A stretch of 64,000 nucleotides of DNA from Brachycybe producta (taxonomy: Eukaryota > Arthropoda > Diplopoda > Playtdesmida > Andrognathidae). The notes below the pieces were generated by a model, which saw only the letters and a program-made list of their open reading frames with translations, was not told where the DNA came from and searched no databases. The stretch is from the NCBI GenBank assembly GCA_036925085.1, contig JAUPFP010000017.1, positions 2,632,058 through 2,696,057 on the forward strand, given 5' to 3'. A program made the position numbers and the translations under genes. The stretch's first letter is position 1, and the number at the start of each line of letters is the position of its first letter. Of this stretch, positions 25,901-34,900 are shown one piece after another.

Positions 25901-28900
25901 CGAAAACCATGTTACCACAAACCGTAGTCCGTGCCCCACAGTAATTTAACGGTAAATTTACCGTTCACCACGGTACAACGGACCGGAGTCCGCTCCCCAC
26001 GGTATTTCATGGTAAAAATATGGCGAAACAGTAATTTCCGCCGCTGTCCCAAGAACGAAAGTCCGAGCCCAGCTGCGTACTCGCACTGTACGGTGATTCG
26101 ACCGACTAAACGGTCGAATCGACGGTAATTAACCGTGCGAGAGACGGGGTACAGGTACCCGGCGCCGCCACCAATTGTAACGTCCCGCCGGACCGTTACA
26201 ATACACGGTAAATAAAAACGTAAAAAACGCTCTCACTTACCTGTGACCAAGGTCCGACGACGGGGACAGGACCGTACCCGCAGCCGCCTTCCACAGTGAA
26301 CCTCGGGTTGTGTCGACGCGGAGCTTCCCCGACGGTGAAACATGATGAAAACGTCGCCTCGTCGAGAATATCGCGGTGAAACTCCGGTTTCACTGCGAGC
26401 CGACACGATTTACCGGCCGAAAGAGGTCGAAATGGATGGTGGAGTTTCCCCAACCCGGAAACCCACCCTCCCGCAGTAAACCCCAAGACAAACACACGAC
26501 ACAAAGTAAGTGATGGATAAAGTGTTTAATTGTACACTTACGATGAAATGATGATTATATACAAGAAGGGCTGGTCCGTTTGACCAGCCCAAAGGCACGT
26601 TATAAAAACAACAAAGGTCAGATGGCAAAAACGAAGAGACCCAAACGCCGGACAGTGGAGGTCACCCTGACCTCCACCCACAGGTCTAGTCACTTCCACA
26701 GCCTACAACCAACTGCCCAGATCCTGTGGCTGACCAGGCCACAGGAAACCTCCAGGCAACTCCACCTGGAGGGGACAGAGGTCACATCTGACATCTCACC
26801 CATAGACTTCATGGTGAGAGGTCTGCTGGCACCATAATGGCGTCCGTCCCAACAGCCTACTGTAGCTGTCAGGCAGACCACCATAGGGAATTTGTCTGCT
26901 CTATCAAAAATTTAAAAATAGAGCAGACCAGGTTGCCACACTCTGAAAGCTCTAAAAATGCCTCAGGAGCGCTCAACTGGCCCCAGAAGTCCCAAAAAGC
27001 TTGAAAATGCACAAGGACTCAAGAATTTTTAAAATTCAAAAATTTGGACCAAAACCAATGCTATAGTCTTTGGCTACCGTCTTCGGCTTACCGTTCTCAA
27101 CATATGGCCCCCATGGTCAGTTTGACCATGGTCAGCCCACTTTTGCCCACGGCTGGCCAGAAGTGGGCCCGGGGTTGCCGACAACTCTGCCGGGTCCTAA
27201 CCGACCAGGATTGGTCGACACTTTTTCGACCGTAAAATGTAAACACAAAATTATGGCAATTCTACTACTTTTTATTATATTCTCCTATAAGAAACATTTA
27301 CTTTTTATCATTTTATTCTGTATACCGACGCATACCCTTCAAAACACCACTGGATATATTAAAAGCCAATACCAGAACAGTATTTAGGCCTTCTACTTTT
27401 CAAGTTGGACAGACGTGGACTAGCGCTATCGGGAATCTTCCCTATGCGCAGTTTAGTTTGGTGTCCGGAAGTTTAAAATTATAGTGCCTAATTTTCGAAC
27501 GCTTATGATTATCCTTGTCTTTCAGATGCAAAATGAAGAGAAACTAGAACACGTTTTCGAAACTAGAAGGGTAACTTAATCACTTAAGGGTATTTTCATC
27601 TTGATATCTTTCAAAATAAAACTATTCATAAACAAAAATTATAAAAATATTGTCTGCTAAAGTTGAGTCATTTTTGTAAGACCCTATATTTCGCCTTTCC
27701 CTTTCTAATATAGCCTTGGAGTCCCTTGTACCCCAAGTGCTGCATTTCCGTCCTTCTCTTTACCATATAAGACCACATCCTGGTTCTGGTATTGGCAGAT
27801 GAATACCCATCAAAGCATGGTCCCTGAAGCATAGGCGCACCTGTGTACGTGCACACACGCCCTAGGTATAAAGGTCCTTGTCTTGATTGATTCGGGATAC
27901 ATTCTCTCATATCAAAATATGAAATAACTCTTTCAATGATCCAGTGGCTAAGCAACGCCACAGTTGTAACTTTTCTACTTTGATGTATTTATCGGTTGGA
28001 TATATTAAAGCCAGTAACGTCATCAACCTGCATTCGTCTTGTTCGTTATCATTCTTTCTCTTCTCGCCAATTGCGTTCACAGGAAATACCAAAGGGAACG
28101 ACCCCGGCACTATAAAACCCCCGGCAAAAATAACTTACACTCAGCGGATAACTAGATCCTTTTAGTTTGAGACCGATACCGCCTTATAAGGCGGTATCGG
28201 TCTCAAACTAAAAGGATCTAGACCTGAGTCCCGTAACAGGTGCTCTAAACTGTTACATTTTCAAACTAACATAAAAAAGCTTATTTTGAAAGATATCAAT
28301 ATGAAAATACCCTTAAGTGATTAACTTATAAAAAAAAGTAAAATAACATTTCTACAGGCAAAACATAATGGAAAGTAAGAAAATATTCGAAACATTTTTT
28401 TTATTTCGCTAGCTTTGCATTCTAAATTCTAATAAAATTGGTATTAGAAGCCCATGCAAGAGAGTTGTTAATTTTGATGATATAAATTAAACACGAAAAG
28501 TATCCATGACTTTTTTTAGACATGTTTATCATGGGGGAAAAAAAATATAACCAAGTGAATTTAGAGAGAAAAAAATGTACTGTAGGCTAATATTTAAAAA
28601 GCATTTTTGGATTTCCATAATGTTTCACCAATAATAATTTTTTCTCTAATTATGTCCCTGCAGTTTCGTGTTGAACATGGGACCCGTTTCACAAAACTAC
28701 AAGTTTTGTTAGTAACAACTGTCGGGTACAAATCCTTGTAATCACAACTTGTTGGTGTTTCACACCTGTAATGTGTTTTGTGAGTAACAATCGTAGCTTA
28801 CAATTGTAGATTACAACTTGTTGGGAACAATTGAAACTGGACTTGTCTGTAATAAGTGTAGTTTGCAAACCTAGTTAGTAACAACTTATACGAACATAAT

Positions 28901-31900
28901 CTATAAAAAAGTCATTTCTTTTCTTTGTGTAATTCAATAGTGTAAAACATGTCTAAAAGTGTTGCATTATTAAATAAGCTGTGTGTTTAAAAAAAATACC
29001 AAACTGGAACTTACTTCTAAACACTTGTAAAATAATCTATATACCTTTCGAGTTAAATCGAAAATCTTAGGTTGTGTCAGTAACAAGTTTGTCCACTACA
29101 ATTGTTAGCTATAAGTGATCTTTTGTGGTTTACAAGTAATTCACTTGTGAGCTTGTCAAAATTCACTTGTAATTACAAGTGTTGTGGCAACTTGGTCTGG
29201 CTTCTTCTGGTTTTGAAGGAGCGAACGAATTCCTGACGGTGGTCTGCCAGGCTGCTTGTAGTAGGCAGTCAGGTGCACGCCATATTGGTGCCAGCAGACC
29301 TCTCACCATTGAGTTCAATGAGTGAGAGGTCAGGTGTGACCACTGTCCCCCACCAGGTTGAGTTACCCGAAGGTATTTCATGGCCAGGCAACCCATTAAT
29401 CTTGGCAATTAGTTGTGGACTTTTCAGGTGACAAGATCATTGTTGGAGGCCAGGCCGGCCTCCAGGTCATCTGCGTGTTGTGGATTTGTTTTTTACTTTT
29501 AATTGTATAATCATTTTCTGGCTGGCCAAGCGCGCCAGCCCCTCTGTAAATATCTTGTCGTAAGTGTGAATAAATTCATCACCTGATTTTTACAACCTCT
29601 GTCTCATGTCAATCTATTGGGAGAGTTTGCCGTGGTAAGGGTGGGTACACGGGTCGCCCACCACTCTTCTTTTCCATCTTGTTCAGCCCGCAACTCGCGC
29701 CGGTGTGCGATGGGACTGGGTGTTCCACCGCCACTCCTTGTCTTGTCTCCGCTTCTCGGCAATCGACTTTGACGAGAGAAGCTCTGTGGTGACCGGCGCC
29801 ACCCTGTGGTATTAGAGAGAAGCTACGTTTACAGTCCCGCCCCTAAGTGGAGACTGGTACAGTGAGTTTTGGGAGAAAAGCTACCGGAGATATTCCAACG
29901 GCCAACTCGGGTCGTTACAGTGTACACTTGTACTTTTGTGAAATGCTAATAAGTACATATTTTACAAACTTGTAAAAATTTGCTTGTTCCTAACAAGACT
30001 TGTAGTTTCGTGAAACGGGCCCCTGGTGGCTCTGGACTACAAACCCTGATAATGATTATTTAGTGTAACTTGTGTTACACACACATTAACAATTGCTGCT
30101 TCAGTATTACTGCATGCTTAGTACACACATTAACACAATTTGAAACAAAAGAAAACATGATTAGAAAAAATGTTACAATGTACACAAGACCATGCAGGTT
30201 ACGGCACTGAATCAATACCTTCAAACAGAATGTGCTGAATATGCTCATCTGAATCATTCAGTCCGGCATACTGCAAAACATCTCTTAATCGGGCACCACT
30301 CCACGAAGCTGTACTAATGGCAGCCGCTCCCCAGTTAAGGCCTTTGACCGGTTTAATCTACAAAGATAACTATTATAGTAATAATGATATTACCAATGTT
30401 AAGTTTTATTAAAATGTTTAAACATAAATGCAAAAATGTTAGCCTGACATTGGGGGTTTCTAAAATTACTCTGCCAGCAGCAGCCAAAGAGGCCTGTAGA
30501 AGAAGGACAATAGCCCAAATGCAACAAACAAAATGCAATGTGAAAAAAATAGATATTAATACATGTATATTATTGTATAACAAAAATCTCATTATGTCCC
30601 TTGGCAGCATAGTAACAGGTGATAAGATAATCATGAACTAAATCCCTTGAAAGTGAATTTGATTGTTGAATAACCTTTGGAATAAATGACACAAAATATG
30701 AATCTGTTTGCACAGAAATCTGTAATATTGTTATAGTGGTCCTCCGATATAATGACCTGAAAAATTTACTTCAAGTTGATTTATGACAAATGCCTTCTAA
30801 CATTCGTTTGTTGTTCTTAATAAGCTTTAATTTTTTTTTTTACTTTAGAGGCTACATCACAAAATTACTGCGAAAAAATCTCTGCAAAAAGCGCTAGTAT
30901 CGTTTTTCTATTGAGCCCATAGACCCAATATGTTAAAGAAAAAATGTTAAATTTAAAATAAACAATCGCGGCAATATGTTTAGTGAGAAAATAAACATAT
31001 TGCCGCGATTGTTTTTCAAAGTGCAATGTGCACCTTAAATATATGCTGGTCGAGTGATAGAATGACACAAACTAGGTAAGTGCGGCTATATTTTTAAAAA
31101 CTATTTCAAAATCGCGAATTTCTAACTTTTTATGTTAAACTCGATTGTGTACTCTGGGTCAGCTGTTGCACACTTAGGGTCGAAAAAAATGCGGAAAGAG
31201 CAAAGCAAGCGTCAAACCTAACGTACGTGGATATTATTGGAAAGCGCCATATAGCTGATCAGCGAAAAACGAATGACCAAAAAATGAGGCCCTACTGTAT
31301 TTTTTTAAAAAATTATGTGCTGTAATGCTCACTGAAAATTAGTGAAAAACGGCAAAAAAATAACACGTTTCCTTCAGGCAAAGTAAAATATAGAGAAAAA
31401 AGTTTATGCCCCCATTTTAAAAGGGTGGGGTTCAGAAGCGTAACTACAGCTAATCTTGCGCCCAAGGCAAGCGTAAAACTGGCGCCTTCTACTTATTTTG
31501 CACCCATTGCATCTAAGGCAGGCGCCACACTCGCCTCGACTTATTAACGGTTATGGTGGAGTACTAGACCGTTTCATTCTCCCTTGTCAGTCCTGTGACA
31601 AAATTCAAATAAAAAATAAGCAAAAAAAAAACCGAAACTCACTTTTGTCAGTTCACTACGCCTGTTTCCTGCGCACTGAATCGTAGACTCAATCGTGTAT
31701 TTAGGAAATTTCTTTTTTAGCTCATCTAATGATAGGACAACAGTTTCCTTTCCTGGTACAACGATTTCCAGCTCGTAAGTGTTGGAATCCACGATCGGCA
31801 CGGGTAAGTGATTACGCACAAAAAACAACTCACTGTTAAAATTTTTTTTAAAAAAAATAGCATTAACGTGAATTTTAAATGCAAAAAAAACATGTCATCA

Positions 31901-34900
31901 GTGCCTTGGCGTCAGATGTTTCTCTACTAGAAGCTGCATGGGAGGTTCTGCATTATATGGTTTTTCCGAGCTTGGTTTTAATGCCGGATGACGACGAGGA
32001 TCTCCAGAATATGGATCAAGCATATCTTTGGTAGTTTCACCTTGATCTTCTTCTCTTAGGTGTCCAATTCTGAATTTCTCCAATATTTCAAAAATCTTCA
32101 CAAGATGATAAAACAAGTTTAAGGCCATGTGACTTTGTTCAATGCATATTTTGATCTACGTCAGTTTCCTGATATTAAAACATAATGTAATCAAGGTAAA
32201 AACCTTGTACTTTCGTGTGTAACATGCTGAATTCCACGCACAAAATTAAAACAAAGAGCAGAAGTAAGAGTTTAGCAGAGTTTATGAGAGTTTAAGAAAT
32301 TTTTTTTCTTTTCATTTTAGTGCATTTTAAAAATAAGGCTGAAAATGTACAGTGAAACAAAGTCACAAGCAGAATTTCAGCTCTCTGGGATGAAGTTAAA
32401 TAAAAGTGTAAAAAATCATAACACAACTAGAACATAAAAAATACTCTAACTTTTTTTGTTTTAAATCGGGCTATAATTTTTGGAGAATTGGCCCCTTGAA
32501 GCTAACTCCAAAACTACTAAAGATAGAACAATGGTTGATAGCTCAAAATAAACGTCTTAACAGTGGGAAGAAGAGTACTTAATTATCTTTTCATAATTTT
32601 AATATTTAGGGCATCACATTGTAACAAAAACATGTGCCTTAAACATAAGCAAATTAAAAAACCTGTAGATTACATAAGATATAATATAATACATCAATGT
32701 TTTTAATGTATAAACTTTCAATTGGTCACTTTTTACAAAGGTATAGGTGGAGAGAACTCATTTTTTATATGTTGTGTATACAGTTTATGTATAATACATG
32801 TGCAATTTGTGCATATACAGTACATGTATGCATGTATTTCATATGAAAAGTGACCAATTGAAAATTTATAAATTAAAAATTGAAATGATTGTGTTTATTT
32901 CATTATAACCCATGTAATCTACATGTTTTTCAATTTGCATATGTTTAATGCACATATTTTTTTGTTACAATTTATATTAAAAGTTCAAAATATTTTCAAA
33001 ACTTTAAAAAATTGTCACTTCTTCACCTGTAAAATATCATCTATGGTTTTTACATCACTGGAAAAGAAATGTAATGAACTTTCACACAGCATAATTATTT
33101 TTTTTGTAGGTTGACCACCACAGGGCGAAAATCGGGGTCAAAGTCACCCAAATTGGATTTTTTGAAGTTTTGGCTAATTTTTTTATTATGTTGCAGTCTA
33201 AGTTTGATCAAAGTAATAGTGGAATATACTAGAGTAGACCCAAGTGCATAACTGCAAAAAATATCAACCCTAACCTTTGAGCTATCAATCATTGTTCTAT
33301 CTTTAGTAGTTTTGGAGTTAGCATTTTTTACATTTGCATCGTTTTCAGCAAAAAGGTGAAACTTGAAGGGCCAATTCTCCAAAAATTATGGCCTGCTTTA
33401 AAAACAAAAAAAGTTAAGAGTATTTTTATGTTCTAGTTGTGTTGTGATTTTCTAAATTAATATCTGAGATGACTGAGCAACACCTTTGGGTGAATTAGTG
33501 TGGAATAGCTCATATATTATACCCAGGTACTAACAACATACTAATTGACAGCTATGTTAATTGTTACTTTTACCTAAAAACCCGATTTTTAATGGTTTTT
33601 GGTTGCAATGTTCGACAACATTTTTAAATTTTTAATAATAGATGCTTTGCCCACTGCAAAACGAAATGTTATAAAATACGAAATACATTAAAAATACGAT
33701 ATATTTAAATTATTTCGTATTTTCAGTCTAATTTTACAAGTGTCGTTACGAAATTTTTTTTTTTTCGTGACGAAAGATTTCTTATATTTTGTTGCCACGA
33801 AAACGTCCTGCATGCGTGTTTGTTGACATTTTGAGTCAAAAAAGCAGCCATTTTTTCCCACTTCAAAAGTATATGTTATTATGATATAGACATTGGCCAT
33901 AAAACCATTTGCCCTAAAGGGACAATCGCCCTAAAACCACTTTTTTGTTCTCTATTTTCATACGGTTTAGTGTCTTTTGGTGGAGCATGTTAAATAGGTT
34001 CTGCGTGGTTTTCTACAGGCATGCAAAAAACGCCAAATAAAGTAAACTTACACTACTGATTAGGACAAATGTCCCTGTAGGGCAAATGGTTTTAGGCAAG
34101 TCTCTATAGGGCAAATGTCCCACACCCTGTGTTATTATATTGTTTGCAACTACCTAAAAAACACACTTTATGCACGTCACCAGACATTCCATAAAAGTGA
34201 ATTTTCGGCACACAGCGCCTAGAAGGACTGGTGCAGGCTAGATTTTCCGCCTCGCCACCTGGGCCAATACGTGCCTGAAAAATACGGACGGTTGTACCGT
34301 TTCAATCGATAGAATTCAGCATGAATTGGCACGAGGCTAAGAAAGTGTCGTGAACAAATTTCGTAATGAATTACTTGTTGAGTTTGATGAACTGAGTAAA
34401 GCAACCAGAAAGGTTCCAATGAGCCACCAGCTGCCAGTAAAATCTTATCTCCACCAGGATGTTTGTCAATGAATGCCGTGATATCATAAACTCCTTTTCC
34501 ATAAGATACCCAAATCTGTTTCTCGATCGAATCGTGAGTGGCAACATCCTGTGCCGAATATGTCGGAAGATCATGTATGTCATTTTCTTTTTTCTCTGTA
34601 AGACACTTGGCTAAATAAAAAGTTCAAACCATAATATTAAAATTAATAATAATTAGTGTTAATGAACTGGTTGAATTAACAAGATGTCTAGGGGCAAATA
34701 TGAGAATGACAAAAACATAGTGTAACACCCTGTATTTCGGCTTCCCCTTATTTCCATAGCCTTGGGGTCTCTTGTATGCCAAGTCCCTCAATTCAGCCCC
34801 ATTCATCATTGCCCTCTAAGACCCCAAAGCATAAGTTACATCCTGGTTCCAGATACCCGTCACGGAATGGTCCCTTGGGCATGGGTGTGCCTGTGTTGGT

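Larger units (their letters stand above)
14619..26940 (-). mobile_element. Full-length Ty3/gypsy element G1 (12.3 kb)
   Basis: Two ~765 bp LTRs bound the element (14619-15385 and 26176-26940). It is flanked by the 4 bp duplication CTCT (14615-14618 and 26941-26944). Order along the minus strand is LTR, primer site, repeat-rich leader, Gag, [LINE A insertion], reverse transcriptase, RNase H, integrase, ORF3, LTR. RT followed by RNase H and then integrase marks Ty3/gypsy. It sits in the SUOX intron in sense orientation. The protease and first part of reverse transcriptase are missing where LINE A sits, and several frames are broken, so this copy is inactive. Confidence 0.93.
27573..28327. mobile_element. 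Inverted-repeat element split by a solo LTR
   Basis: The arms of about 48 bp (CTTAATCACTTAAGGGTATT at the left, with its complement at 28300-28325) enclose a solo LTR. Without the LTR the element would be ~170 bp, a typical miniature inverted-repeat size. Confidence 0.75.
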
